DNA of 64,000 bases. Origin: CAVRUF01 sp963716005. GTDB taxonomy: Bacteria; Actinomycetota; Thermoleophilia; Gaiellales; Gaiellaceae. The position numbers were made by a program, and so were the translations under genes. Below the pieces are notes generated by a model that was not told where the DNA came from, did not search any database, and was given only the letters and a program-made list of their open reading frames with translations. How positions within the stretch are numbered: the stretch's first letter is position 1; every line of letters starts with the position of its first letter. Shown piece after piece: positions 32,912 to 42,295 of this stretch. Where the stretch lies: NCBI GenBank assembly GCA_963716005.1, contig OY970285.1, forward strand, positions 682,001 to 746,000, read 5' to 3'.

Positions 32912-34783
32912 ATGTCCGTCGAGGCCCCGGAGACCCGCGAGGAGCGCATCGAGGCGCAGCTCGAGGCCCTGCCCCGGAAGCCCGGCGTCTATCTCTTCCG
33001 CGGCGCGCGGGACGAGGTCATGTACGTGGGCAAGGCGAAGTCGCTCCGATCCCGCGTGCGCTCCTACTTCCGTGCCGGCGACGCGCGGATCGGCCTCGAG
33101 CAGATGGTCGAGCGGGTCGAGCGGGTCGAGATCATCGTCACCTCGACCGAGCCCGAGGCGCTCCACCTGGAGCAGAACCTGATTCGCCGCCACCGGCCGC
33201 CGTTCAACGTGCGGCTGCGCGACGACAAGTCGTACCCGTACATCGCCGTCACCGTGGAGGACGAGTTCCCGCGGGTCATGTTCACGCGCGAGCGGCACCG
33301 CCGCGGCGTCGTCTACTTCGGCCCCTACGCCAACGCGAAGAAGGTGCGTGAGACGCTCGACGTCCTCAACCGCGCGTTCCCGTACCGACCGTGTGAAGGG
33401 CCGCAGCCGGGCCGCCACTCCGGGATCCCGTGCCTCGATTTCCACATCGAGCGCTGCCTCGCTCCGTGCGTCGGCTACGTGTCCAGGGACGACTACCGCA
33501 GTGTCATCGACGGCGTCGTCGAGTTCCTCGGCGGGGAGACGAAGCCGATCCTGCGCCAGCTCGAGGCGAAGATGAAGGCGGCCGCCGAGGCGCAGCGCTT
33601 CGAGGAGGCGGCGCGCTGCCGCAACCGGCTCAACTCGGTGCGCCATCTGGCGGAGCGGCAGGCGGCGGACAAGCGCGCGATCGGCACGATCGACGTGATC
33701 GGGATCGCGACCGCGGACGACCGCGCGGCCGTCCAGGTCTTCCCGCTCCGCGGCGGACGGCTCGTCGATCGGCACAGTTTCCACCTCGAGAACGTCGCCG
33801 GCCAGGATCTGCCGACGCTCATCGAGGCGTTCTGCCTCGAGTACTACGGGAGCGCGCCCGCCGTGCCGCCCGAGATCGTCATCCCGGGCGCGGCCGGGGA
33901 GAACAAGGCGCTCGCGGCGTTCCTCTCCGAGCTGCGCGGCTCGAGGGTCGAGGTGCGCCCGGCGCGCCGCGGGGAGAAGCGCCGCCTCCAGGAGCTGGCC
34001 GCGCAGAACGCCGAGCTCGCGCTCGAGCAGGACGCCGCGGAGGGCGAGCGACGCCGGCTCCGTCGCGTCGAGGCGCTCGAGGAGCTCCGCGAGGCGCTCA
34101 ACCTCGAGAGCCTGCCGCTGCGGATCGAGTGCTTCGACATCTCGAACATCCAGGACACGGCGCCGGTCGGGTCGATGGTCGTTTTCCAGGACGCGATGCC
34201 GAAGAAGGCGCACTACCGCAAGTTCGGGATCCGTCGGGCGTCGGGCCAGGACGACTTCAAGATGATGGGCGAGGTCGTCTCGCGCCGCTTCGCCCGCGCG
34301 GCCTCGATCGAGGCCGACGACTACGACGAATCGTTCGCGGTCGTCCCGAACCTCGTCGTCATCGACGGCGGCAAGGGCCAGCTCTCGGCGGCGCTCAAGG
34401 CCATGCAAGAATTCGAGCTGCCGCGAGTGGCCGTCATCGCGCTGGCCAAGCGCGAGGAGGAGGTCTTCTTGCCCGGCCGATCATCATCGGTGCGGCTCCC
34501 CGAGGGATCGGCCGGGCTCCAGCTTCTCCAGCGGATCCGCGACGAGGCGCACCGGTTCGCGCTCGGCTTCCACCGGCAACGGCGCGGGGCGGAGGCGCAC
34601 CAGTCGATCCTCGACACGCTCCCCGGCGTCGGCCCTGTCCGCAAGCGCGCCTTGCTCAAGCACTTCGGCTCGCCCGAACGGCTGCTGGCGGCCGCGCCGG
34701 AGGAGTTCGAGGGAGTCGACGGCGTCCCCGCGAAGACCGGCCGCGAGATCTACGCGGCGCTGCACCGAACCGGCGGCAGCTAA
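32912..34783 (+). CDS. uvrC: Excinuclease ABC subunit C
   Basis: UvrC makes both incisions in nucleotide-excision repair. The 623-residue protein has the GIY-YIG domain (KPGVYLFRGARDEVMYVGKA), a Cys-rich stretch (CLDFHIERCLAPCVGY), the UVR domain (EAQRFEEAARCRNRL), the RNase H-like endonuclease domain (IECFDISNIQDTAPVGSMVV, VIDGGKGQLSAALKAM) and the C-terminal helix-hairpin-helix (LPGVGPVRKRALLKHFGSPE). ATG 32912 is eight bases after TACGCT (32898-32903). uvrC and whiA are near neighbours in many actinobacteria, though rapZ and yvcK are not seen between them here. Confidence 0.96.
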   Translation: MSVEAPETREERIEAQLEALPRKPGVYLFRGARDEVMYVGKAKSLRSRVRSYFRAGDARIGLEQMVERVERVEIIVTSTEPEALHLEQNLIRRHRPPFNVRLRDDKSYPYIAVTVEDEFPRVMFTRERHRRGVVYFGPYANAKKVRETLDVLNRAFPYRPCEGPQPGRHSGIPCLDFHIERCLAPCVGYVSRDDYRSVIDGVVEFLGGETKPILRQLEAKMKAAAEAQRFEEAARCRNRLNSVRHLAERQAADKRAIGTIDVIGIATADDRAAVQVFPLRGGRLVDRHSFHLENVAGQDLPTLIEAFCLEYYGSAPAVPPEIVIPGAAGENKALAAFLSELRGSRVEVRPARRGEKRRLQELAAQNAELALEQDAAEGERRRLRRVEALEELREALNLESLPLRIECFDISNIQDTAPVGSMVVFQDAMPKKAHYRKFGIRRASGQDDFKMMGEVVSRRFARAASIEADDYDESFAVVPNLVVIDGGKGQLSAALKAMQEFELPRVAVIALAKREEEVFLPGRSSSVRLPEGSAGLQLLQRIRDEAHRFALGFHRQRRGAEAHQSILDTLPGVGPVRKRALLKHFGSPERLLAAAPEEFEGVDGVPAKTGREIYAALHRTGGS

Positions 34784-35220
34784 GAGGCGGGAACGACGAC
34801 GAGCTCGCCGATTTCGAGCGGCTCGGGCGCGTCGGTGTGCACCTGAAGGGGATACGTCCCCGGCTTCTCGACCGTGAACTTCAGCGTCGTCGTGCCGGGC
34901 TCGAGGAAGCCGCCGGCCTGGTCGTCGCCGAAGAGGGCCAGGTGGGCGAGGAACGGCGCCGTCACGACCAGGGTGATCGGCTGGCCGGCGCCGACGCTCA
35001 GGGAGACCGGCTCGGCGATCCCCTCCGCCGTGAGCTCGATCTCTGCCTCCAGCGGGCCGGCGTTCTGCCCCTCGGTAGTGGTCGGCGGGGCGGCCTGCGT
35101 CGTGGTCGGAGCGGCGGGTGCAGCTGCCGTCTCGGCGTCCACCGGACCCCACGCGACGAAGAGCCCGATCGCGAGCGCCGCACAGGCGATTCCGAGCCCG
35201 ATTCGCCAGACCAGATGCAC
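34780..35220 (-). CDS. Membrane-anchored cupredoxin-like protein
   Basis: The 146-residue product has an N-terminal signal-anchor (IGLGIACAALAIGLFVAW), a Pro/Thr/Ala linker (APAAPTTTQAAPPTTTEG) and a beta-rich domain with the layout of cupredoxin-like or EfeO N-terminal domains (LSVGAGQPITLVVTAPFLAH, TLKFTVEKPGTYPLQVHTD). The usual copper Cys is absent, so metal binding is doubtful. GTG 35220 is used because CATACT lies six bases upstream. It begins 13 bases after the polytopic membrane gene. The stop overlaps the uvrC stop (CTAA). Confidence 0.6.
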   Translation of the reverse strand: MHLVWRIGLGIACAALAIGLFVAWGPVDAETAAAPAAPTTTQAAPPTTTEGQNAGPLEAEIELTAEGIAEPVSLSVGAGQPITLVVTAPFLAHLALFGDDQAGGFLEPGTTTLKFTVEKPGTYPLQVHTDAPEPLEIGELVVVPAS

Positions 35221-35233
35221 CAATTGAGTATGC

Positions 35234-36559
35234 CTACGAGACGGAGAGCAAATAGAGCCCGCCGACCGTGTACGCGACCATCAGCCCGAGGAACGGGTAC
35301 TGCGTGCGCAGCGCCCGGCCCGGGTCGTCGCGGAAGAGCGCCAGCGCGCGGTCGTGGGCCAGCACGAGCCCGGCGACGTGGCCGACGATCAGCACCGCGA
35401 CCTGCGTGTACCAGATCGTGTGCGGCGTGAAGAGCGCCACGCGCGGCGTGAAGTCGAGCGTCCCGAAGATGTCCCAGCCCCAGCCGAACGGGTCGGAGAG
35501 GAGCGGCACCATGAACTGGATCTGGACGGCGAAGAGCGAGAAGTAGTGCGAGATCGCGTAGGCGAGCGCGATCGGCACGAGGCTCGCGATGAATGCGCCC
35601 TGAAGCGGGAAGTCCGCGTGGGAAAGCCGCGTCGCGAGGTATGCGGCGAGCACGTAGAGCCCGGCCATCGCGCCCACGACGAACAGTAGGCCGGCGACGT
35701 TGAAGAGCGTCCCCTCGATGTCTCCCTGCTGGAGGCGTCGGTTCATCCAGGGCGTCGTGCGGCTGAACCCGTCGAACGCGACCGAGCCGAGCATCACGGC
35801 CACGAAGGCGATCGTCCCCGGCCACGGCTCGCGCAGACGTGCGAGCCCGACGAACGGCGGGCGCAGCATGACCTTGCCCTCCTCGACGGCCACCGGTGCG
35901 ATGCGCGCGATCAAGCCGAAGTAGACGGTGAACGCGTCCGCCTTGGGGAACCACTGGGCGCTCCCGTAGAGGAGCGCGCCGATCCACGTGTAGGCGCTGT
36001 AGATGAGGATCCCCAGTGAGAGCGCCCGCGGGTCGGACGGGTCGTAGTACGCAAGCTCGAGCGCCGCGAACGCGAAGAGCCCCACGGCCGCCGGCCAGCA
36101 GCCGAGGCGGTCCGGGTACTCGAGCGGCTCCGACTGTCCGCCGAACTTGCCGCCCAGCCATTCGGCGCCGTCCGCGGCCGCCTTCCACGGGTTGATCGTC
36201 GGCCAGACGTTCCCGAAGAGCGCCGACACCGCCGTGAGCCCGAGCCAGAACGTGATGTAGACGAACGTCGGCGTGAGGTTCCCGAGCTCGGAGCGCTCGC
36301 CCACGAGCCCGGTCGTGAAGGCGAGGAGGAGCAGAAACACCGAGAACGCGCCGAGCGCGATCCGCAGCCCGTGCGCCATGAACACCCGCGCCCACGCGAG
36401 CGCACGCCCGCCGCGGTAGTCCTCCAGCACGGGGTGGCGCCACAGGAACGCGAGCGCCACGAACGAGACGACGATGACGGCGCCCGAGCCGTAGAGGAAG
36501 AGCCACTTCGGAACCGGGAGATCCCGGATGGTGCCGATCCCGTGCGCGAACAGGCTCAC
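35234..36559 (-). CDS. Polytopic membrane protein (about 11-12 helices)
   Basis: A 441-residue integral membrane protein starting FAHGIGTIRDLPVPKWLFLY. It contains WPTINPWKAAADGAEWLGG and a C-terminal stretch with several His near helix ends (PHTIWYTQVAVLIVGHVAGL). Homologues are common in actinobacteria, sometimes under the inherited name fenitrothion hydrolase, which does not describe a proven activity. It starts at a GTG 14 bases after the pruA stop, so it may be cotranscribed with pruA, and it precedes the cupredoxin-like gene. Confidence 0.65.
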   Translation of the reverse strand: MSLFAHGIGTIRDLPVPKWLFLYGSGAVIVVSFVALAFLWRHPVLEDYRGGRALAWARVFMAHGLRIALGAFSVFLLLLAFTTGLVGERSELGNLTPTFVYITFWLGLTAVSALFGNVWPTINPWKAAADGAEWLGGKFGGQSEPLEYPDRLGCWPAAVGLFAFAALELAYYDPSDPRALSLGILIYSAYTWIGALLYGSAQWFPKADAFTVYFGLIARIAPVAVEEGKVMLRPPFVGLARLREPWPGTIAFVAVMLGSVAFDGFSRTTPWMNRRLQQGDIEGTLFNVAGLLFVVGAMAGLYVLAAYLATRLSHADFPLQGAFIASLVPIALAYAISHYFSLFAVQIQFMVPLLSDPFGWGWDIFGTLDFTPRVALFTPHTIWYTQVAVLIVGHVAGLVLAHDRALALFRDDPGRALRTQYPFLGLMVAYTVGGLYLLSVS

Positions 36560-36572
36560 GTGGAGGCGGGAG

Positions 36573-38208
36573 CTACTCGGACTTCAGGAACGGGTAGCGG
36601 TAGTCCTCGGGCGGGACGAACGTCTCCTTGATCGTCCTCGGGCTGACCCAGCGGATCAGGTTCCACATCGAGCCGGCCTTGTCGTTCGTCCCCGAGGCCC
36701 GCGCGCCGCCGAACGGCTGCTGGCCGACGACCGCGCCGGTCGGCTTGTCGTTCACGTAGAAGTTGCCGGCCGTGTAGCGCAGCGCCTCCTGGGCCTCGAT
36801 CACGGGCTCGCGCTCGGCCGAGAAGACCGCGCCGGTGAGCGCATACGGCGCCGTCGCGTCGATCAGCTCGAGCGTCGGCTCCCACTCGCCCTCGGGATAG
36901 ACGTACGCGGTGATGATCGGCCCGAAGAGCTCGTCGCGCAGGAGCCGGAAGTTCGGATCCTTCGTCGCGATCACGGTCGGCTCGACGAAGAAGCCGTCCG
37001 TGTCGTCGACGCCGCCGCCGACCACGATCTCGCTGTCGGCGTTTGAGCGCGCCTCCTCGATCGCCTCGCGGTGCGTCGCGAGCGCTTTGCCGTCGATGAC
37101 CGCGCCCATGAAGTTCCCGAAGTCCGAGACGTCGCCCATCTTGATCGAGGCCGACCTCGGCCTCGAGCCGCTCGCGCAGCTCCGGCCAGAGGTTCGAGGG
37201 AACGTAGAGCCGGGAAGCCGCGGAGCACTTCTGGCCCTGGTACTCGAACGAGCCGCGCACGATCGCGGCCGCGAGCGGATCCACGTCCGCGGACGGGTGC
37301 GCGACGATGAAGTCCTTGCCGCCCGTCTCGCCGACGATCCGCGGGTAGCTGCGGTAATCCGCGATGTTCGAGCCGATCGTCCCCCACATGCTCTGGAACA
37401 CGCCCGTCGAGCCGGTGAAGTGGACGCCGGCGAGGTGCTCGCTCGCGAGGGCGGTGTCGCCGATGTCGGCGCCGCGGCCGTAGACGAGGTTGATGACGCC
37501 CGGCGGGAGGCCGGCCTCCTCGAACAGGCGCTGCACGTAGTAGGCGGAGAGCATCGCGGTCGACGCGGGCTTCCAGATGACCGTGTTGCCCATGAGCGCC
37601 GGCGAGCTGGTCAGGTTGCCGCCGATCGCCGTGAAGTTGAACGGCGAGATCGCGAAGACGAAGCCCTCGAGCGGGCGGTACTCCATGCGGTTCCAGACGC
37701 CCGGCGAGGAGATCGGCTGCTCCTCGTAGATCCGGTGCATGAAGGAAACGTTGAAGCGGATGAAGTCGATCAGCTCGCAGGCCGCGTCGATCTCGGCCTG
37801 GTGGACGGTCTTCGACTGGCCGAGCATCGTGGCCGCGTTGATCGTGTCGCGCCACGGCCCGGCGAGCAGCTCGGCCGCGCGGAGGAAGACCGCGGCGCGC
37901 TCCTCCCACGGAACGCGGTGCCAGTCCTGCCATGCGTCGCCGGAGGCCTTGATCGCCGCCTCGACCTCCTTTGGCCCGCCCTGGTGGACGTCGGCCAGGA
38001 CGTGCGCCTTCGCGTGCGGCATGACTGCTTCGGCGGTCTTGCCGGTGCGGACGTCCTCGCCGCCGATGACAAGCGGGACGTCGACGCGCTCGCCGGCCAT
38101 CTCGCGCAGGCGCTTCTGCAGGCTCTCGCGCTCGGGCGAGCCCGGAACGTAGTCCCGAATGGGCTCGTTCACGGGAGGCGGCGGACGGAAGATCCCCGAG
38201 GACGACAT
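36573..38208 (-). CDS. pruA: Delta-1-pyrroline-5-carboxylate dehydrogenase (frameshifted)
   Basis: The enzyme oxidises glutamate semialdehyde to glutamate in proline breakdown. From ATG 38208 the first frame gives about 350 residues: VPWEERAAVFLRAAELLAGP, FVFAISPFNFTAIGGNL, VHFTGSTGVFQSMWGTIG, RIVGETGGKDFIVAHPSAD and the catalytic RGSFEYQGQKCSAASRLYVP. Near 37150 an extra C (GGCCTCGATC for GGCTCGATC) shifts it; the C-terminus resumes in the next frame (KMGDVSDFGNFMGAVIDGKA to PFLKSE). The intact product would be about 544 residues. TAGAAT lies eight bases before the ATG on the minus strand. No proline dehydrogenase gene is in the window. Confidence 0.88.
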
Positions 38209-38228
38209 CGAGGGGCATTCTATGGAGC
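38209..38228. promoter_or_regulatory. Divergent overlapping -10 boxes of pruA and ogt
   Basis: Only 20 bases separate the pruA ATG (38208, minus) and the ogt GTG (38229, plus). On the minus strand TAGAAT (38222-38217) is eight bases before pruA; on the plus strand CATTCT (38216-38221) is seven bases before ogt. The two hexamers overlap by five base pairs. Confidence 0.5.
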
Positions 38229-38685
38229 GTGCAAGCGCTGGTGTACGAGGTGCCAGGGTGGGGCGCGGGCGAGCTCTGGCTCGACGACGGCCTCGTCGTG
38301 AACCACGAGCTGCCGTCCGCGAAGCCGGTACGCGGGTCCCGCGAGCGCGCATCCGCTCACCGACCGCCTGCTCGCCTGGTTCGCCGGCTCCGGCGACCGC
38401 TTCACGGACGTGGAGCTCGAGCTCGACTGGTGCACGCCGCTCCAGCGCGACCTCATCCGCGAGCTGCGGAAGATCCCGCCGGGCCAGACGGTCACGTACG
38501 GCGAGCTGGCCGCGCTCGCGGGCCGGCCGAAGGCGCCGCGCGCGGGCGGGTCGATCTGCGCCGAGAACCGCTTCCCGATCATCGTCCCGTGCCACCGCGT
38601 CGTCTCGGCCAACGGTCTCGGCGGCTACGGCTCGCTCGGCGTCGACTATAAGCGCCGGCTCCTCGACGTGGACGGCGCGCCGTGA
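38229..38685 (+). CDS. ogt: Methylated-DNA--protein-cysteine methyltransferase (frameshifted)
   Basis: The C-terminal part has the suicide-methyltransferase signature: IPPGQTVTYGELAALAG and the active site FPIIVPCHRVVSANGLGGYG. The protein removes methyl groups from O6-methylguanine. The N-terminus starts at GTG 38229 (QALVYEVPGWGAGELWLDD) in another frame; the two join near 38325 (SAHPLTDRLLAWFAGSGDRF lies in the second frame). The intact product would be about 152 residues. Its stop overlaps the whiA start (GTGA). Confidence 0.78.
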
Positions 38686-39602
38686 GCCTCTCGGAGGATG
38701 TCCGTGGCGAACTTGCGTCGATCGATCCGCGCAAGCCCTGTTGCCGCCTCGCGGAGCTGTCCGCGCTGGTGCGCGGCTCGGGGACGATCCATCTGCGCGG
38801 CGGCGGCCGGATCGGGCTGCATCTGGAGCTGGGGAGCCACGCGGTCGCGCGGCGGGCAGTGGCGCTCCTCCACGAGTACGACGTTCAGTGCGAGATCCGC
38901 GCGTACCGCCGCCGGGCGTTCGAGCACGAGACGCGCTTCGAGATCCACCTGGACGACGACGCCCGCTCGCTCCAGGTGCTGAACGAGGCCGGGATCGTCG
39001 GCGCCGGGCTCGCGCCGCTGGAACGTCCGCCTGCGCGGCTGGTCGGCCGCTCGTGCTGCCGCGCCGCCTACCTGCGCGGCTCGTTCCTGGCCGCGGGCTC
39101 CGTGTCCGGGCCTGGAGACGCCCACCTCGAGCTAAGGGCGAACGACTCGGACGGCGCAGAGCTCCTTGCCGGCCTGGCCGAGAAGGACGGGTTCGCGCTC
39201 GGCGTCGCCGAGCGGCGCGGCCATGCGTTCGCCTATGCGAAGGGCAACGAGACGATCGCGGAGCTCCTTGCGTTCCTCGGCGCGCAGGAGGCAGCGCTCC
39301 TCTTCGGCGAGCGCGCGGTCGTCTCGGCCACGAAGGCGCGGGCGAACCGCCTCGCCAACGCCGACCACGCGAACCTCCGCCGCTCGAGCGGCGCCGCCGA
39401 GGCGCAGCTGCGCGCGATCGAGCACCTCCGCGAGCAGGGCGGCTTCGAGCACCTCGACCCGAAACTGCGCGAGGCCGCCGACCTGCGCGTGCGGCATCCG
39501 ACGTCGTCCCTGAGGGAACTCGCCGCCCGCTGCAAGCCGCCCGCGACGAAGGCCGCGGTGCACCGCCGGCTGAGAAAGCTCCAGCGTCTCGCCGAGGCGT
39601 AG
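38682..39602 (+). CDS. whiA: Sporulation/cell-division regulator WhiA
   Basis: WhiA is a DNA-binding regulator with a homing-endonuclease-like N-terminal domain and a C-terminal HTH. The 306-residue product shows CCRLAELSALVRGSGTIHLR, SCCRAAYLRGSFLAAGSVSG, GNETIAELLAFLGAQEAALL, ANRLANADHANLRRSSGAA and the HTH region HPTSSLRELAARCKPPATKA. It starts at a GTG overlapping the ogt stop. The hairpin at 39613-39649 separates it from gapA. The whiA-gapA-pgk-tpiA order is common in actinobacteria. Confidence 0.94.
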   Translation: MSLSEDVRGELASIDPRKPCCRLAELSALVRGSGTIHLRGGGRIGLHLELGSHAVARRAVALLHEYDVQCEIRAYRRRAFEHETRFEIHLDDDARSLQVLNEAGIVGAGLAPLERPPARLVGRSCCRAAYLRGSFLAAGSVSGPGDAHLELRANDSDGAELLAGLAEKDGFALGVAERRGHAFAYAKGNETIAELLAFLGAQEAALLFGERAVVSATKARANRLANADHANLRRSSGAAEAQLRAIEHLREQGGFEHLDPKLREAADLRVRHPTSSLRELAARCKPPATKAAVHRRLRKLQRLAEA

Positions 39603-39612
39603 CAGGAGCGGG

Positions 39613-39649
39613 CCGGAGGGGAAGCTCCGAGGACGACCTTCCCCTCCGG
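39613..39649 (+). terminator. Strong hairpin after whiA
   Basis: CCGGAGGGGAAG (39613-39624) and CTTCCCCTCCGG (39638-39649) form a perfect 12-bp stem with a 13-base loop, 10 bases after the whiA stop. There is no T-run, as is usual for high-GC actinobacterial terminators. Confidence 0.65.
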
Positions 39650-39798
39650 ACTTGGGCCGCGCTCAGGACCTAAGGCGTCGGACGGGGTCTGAATCCAACA
39701 CCGGACGAGCACGGCTCCGCTCGACGCCGAGTATGACGGATCGGACCTTGGCGTCATAGAGACCTAAGCGGCCGGTTCCTCGCAAAATGCGCGGTCGA

Positions 39799-39834
39799 TA
39801 CACTCGCCCCGTTCCGGCTAACGAGGAGGTTCGG
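39799..39834 (+). promoter_or_regulatory. gapA -10 box and strong ribosome binding site
   Basis: TACACT at 39799-39804 is a likely -10. GAGGAGG at 39823-39829 is a consensus ribosome site five bases before GTG 39835 and decides this start. gapA thus has a short leader, unlike most genes here. Between the upstream hairpin and this site (39650-39798) I see no gene. Confidence 0.6.
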
Positions 39835-40833
39835 GTGAGCGTGAAGGTTGGGATCAACGGCTTCGGCCGGATCGGGCGGAACTTCTTCCGCGCCGTGCGC
39901 GCGAGCGGGGCCGACGTCGAGATCGTCGCCGTGAACGACCTGGGCGACGCGAAGACGATGGCGCACCTCCTCAAGTACGACTCGGTACTAGGTCCGCTGG
40001 GCGTCGACGTCGAGGCGCGCGAGGGCGCGATCGTCGTCGACGGCAAGGAGATGCGGCTCCTGAACGAGCGCGATCCGGCCAATCTTCCCTGGAAAGAGCT
40101 GGGTATCGAGGTTGCGCTCGAGTCCACCGGCTTCTTCACGAAGCGCGACCAGGCGCAACTCCATCTCGACTCGGGCGCGCAGAAAGTGGTCATCTCCGCG
40201 CCGGCGACCGACCCCGACGTGACGCTCGTCCTCGGCGTGAACGACGACGCCTACGACCGCGAGCAGCATTCGATCATCTCGAACGCCTCCTGCACGACGA
40301 ACTGCCTCGCGCCCGTCGCGAAGATCTTGAACGACGCGTGGGGCATCGAGTCCGGATTCATGACGACGATTCATGCCTATACGAACGACCAGAGGATCCT
40401 GGACCTCCCGCACGAGGATCTGCGGCGCGCGCGGGCGGCCGCGATCAACCTGATCCCGACGTCGACCGGCGCCGCGCGGGCGATCGGAATCGTGATTCCC
40501 GAGCTGAACGGCAAGGTGGACGGCATCTCGGTGCGGGCTCCGGTCTCGGACGGCTCGCTCGTCGACCTGACGGCGCACCTCGGCAGCGAGGTCACGGCGG
40601 ACGAGGTCAACGCGAAGTTCGCAGAGTTGGCGGACGCGGGTTCCCTCAAGGGGATCCTGCGCTACTCGGACGAGCCGCTCGTCTCCCAGGACATCGTCGG
40701 GAGCTCGTACTCGTCGGTCTTCGACTCGCAGCTCACGATGGCGAAGGGCCACGAGGTGAAGGTGTTCTCCTGGTACGACAACGAGTGGGGCTATTCGTCC
40801 CGGCTCGTGGATCTCGTCCAGCGGCTCCTCTAA
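39835..40833 (+). CDS. gapA: Glyceraldehyde-3-phosphate dehydrogenase, type I
   Basis: This 332-residue glycolytic enzyme oxidises glyceraldehyde-3-phosphate with NAD. The NAD motif GINGFGRIGRNFFRAV, the catalytic SNASCTTNCLAPVAKILND, the phosphate-site segment PTSTGAARAIG and the C-terminal WYDNEWGYSSRLVDLV are all intact. The frame could extend upstream to 39787, but the ribosome site marks GTG 39835. The stop overlaps the pgk start by one base (TAATG). Confidence 0.97.
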   Translation: MSVKVGINGFGRIGRNFFRAVRASGADVEIVAVNDLGDAKTMAHLLKYDSVLGPLGVDVEAREGAIVVDGKEMRLLNERDPANLPWKELGIEVALESTGFFTKRDQAQLHLDSGAQKVVISAPATDPDVTLVLGVNDDAYDREQHSIISNASCTTNCLAPVAKILNDAWGIESGFMTTIHAYTNDQRILDLPHEDLRRARAAAINLIPTSTGAARAIGIVIPELNGKVDGISVRAPVSDGSLVDLTAHLGSEVTADEVNAKFAELADAGSLKGILRYSDEPLVSQDIVGSSYSSVFDSQLTMAKGHEVKVFSWYDNEWGYSSRLVDLVQRLL

Positions 40834-41866
40834 TGCATCGCCCGAGATCGGTTCGCGACGCCGACGTCGCGGGGAAGCGCGTCCTCGTCCGCGTGGACTT
40901 CAACGTGCCGCTCGAGGACGGCAAGGTCGCCGACGACACACGGATCCGCGCGGCGCTGCCCACGCTGGAGCTTCTGCTCGAACGGGGCGCCACGGAGCTC
41001 GTCCTCTGCTCGCATCTCGGGCGGCCGAAGGGCGAGGATCCCGCGCTCTCGCTGTCGCTCGTCGAGCCTCGTGTGCGCGAGCTGCTCCCGGACGAACGCT
41101 GGCGGCTCCTCGAGAACACGCGCTTCGATCCGCGGGAGACCGAGAACGACCCGTCGTTCGCGGCCGAGCTGGCCGAGCACGGCGACCTGTACGTAAACGA
41201 TGCGTTCGGCTCGGCGCACCGGGCGCACGCCTCGACGGAGGGCGTCGCGCACCTGCTCCCCGCGTACGCGGGGCTGCTCATGGAGCGCGAGCTGGAGGAG
41301 CTCGGCTCGCTCCTGGAGGAGCCGGCGCGCCCGTTCGTCGCCGTGCTGGGCGGCGCCAAGGTCGCGGACAAGATCGGCGTGCTTGAAGCGCTCGGCAAGA
41401 CGGCGGACGCGATCCTCATCGGCGGCAAGATGGCCGAGGAGGTCGACCGCGACTCCGACTACCTGCTTCCGTCCGACGTCGTCGCGGCGGCCGAGTTCGA
41501 CGCGGACGCGGAGTCGCAGCGTCACGGCCTGGGACGATGCTCCCGGAAGGCTGGCTCGGCCTCGACATCGGCCCCGAGACCCGCGCGGCCTTCGCAGCCG
41601 AGATCGCCGGCGCGAAGACCGTCTTCTGGAACGGCCCGATGGGCGTGTTCGAGTGGCCGCGCTTCGCCGAGGGCACGAAGGCGGTGGCCGAGGCGGTGGC
41701 ATCCGCGGACGCGCACACGGTCGTCGGCGGCGGCGACTCGGTGCGCGCGATCGAGGAGCTCGGACTGGCCGAGAAGATCGACTGGGTCTCGACGGGCGGC
41801 GGCGCGTCGCTCGAGCTGCTCGAGGGCAAGGAGCTCCCGGGCGTGCTCGCGATTCCGTCCGCTTAA
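40833..41866 (+). CDS. pgk: Phosphoglycerate kinase (frameshifted)
   Basis: The N-terminal domain is intact: VRVDFNVPLEDGKVADDTRI, CSHLGRPKGEDPALSL, LYVNDAFGSAHRAHAST and FVAVLGGAKVADKIGVLEAL. After EFDADAES near 41515 the frame slips; VTAWDD is in a second frame and LPEGWLGLDIGPETRAAF in a third, continuing with FWNGPMGVFEWPRFAEGT and VSTGGGASLELLEGKELP. The stretch between IGGKMAEEV and YLLPSDVV is about 25 residues shorter than in typical bacterial enzymes, which may be a lineage trait. An essential glycolytic gene is unlikely to be a true pseudogene, so indel errors are favoured. The stop overlaps an opposing gene (TTAA). Confidence 0.88.
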
Positions 41867-42276
41867 ACGATCCGGAGCCGCACGCTGTGCCCGTGCGGCG
41901 CGAACGCGGTGTCGGGCGCGAGCATGCCCGTGACGATCTCCCAGACCGGCTTCGCACCGTCGGCCGGGCCCCGGACGTAGGACGCGGTCTCGGCGAAGGA
42001 GCCGACGAGCGACCAGACCGCCTCGGTCAGCTCGCGGTGATCCCCGCCGCTCCAGCTGAGTTCGACTTCGAGTACGCCGTCCGCGGTGAGGGCGCGAACG
42101 AACTCGAGCTGCGACCCCGCGCAGTGACGCTCGATGTGCGGGAGCAGATGCGCCTCCGGTTGCTCGGCAATCCAGTCGGACTCGTCCATCGCGTCGACGA
42201 GCTCGCGTGCGCCGGGCACGAACGCCGACGCATCGGCGATGCCGTGTCCTCGCTCGTCGGAATCCCAGCGGCCCAC
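41863..42276 (-). CDS. Uncharacterised 137-residue protein
   Basis: A small soluble protein starting at GTG 42276 (GRWDSDERGHGIADASAF). It has an acidic first half (ELVDAMDESDWIAEQPEAHL) and a beta-strand-rich second half (GVLEVELSWSGGDHRELTEA, PHGHSVRLRIV). No motif I recognise. Position and interlocked TTAA stop with pgk support it as real, and a TCCTAT box lies five bases before the start, overlapping the tpiA -10 box on the other strand. Confidence 0.6.
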   Translation of the reverse strand: MGRWDSDERGHGIADASAFVPGARELVDAMDESDWIAEQPEAHLLPHIERHCAGSQLEFVRALTADGVLEVELSWSGGDHRELTEAVWSLVGSFAETASYVRGPADGAKPVWEIVTGMLAPDTAFAPHGHSVRLRIV

Positions 42277-42295
42277 CCGACATAGGATTCCACCG
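42277..42295. promoter_or_regulatory. Divergent overlapping -10 boxes (tpiA and opposing gene)
   Basis: TAGGAT (42283-42288) is seven bases before the tpiA ATG on the plus strand. On the minus strand TCCTAT (42287-42282) is five bases before GTG 42276. The two boxes share five base pairs, so tpiA has its own promoter although pgk ends 430 bases upstream. Confidence 0.55.
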
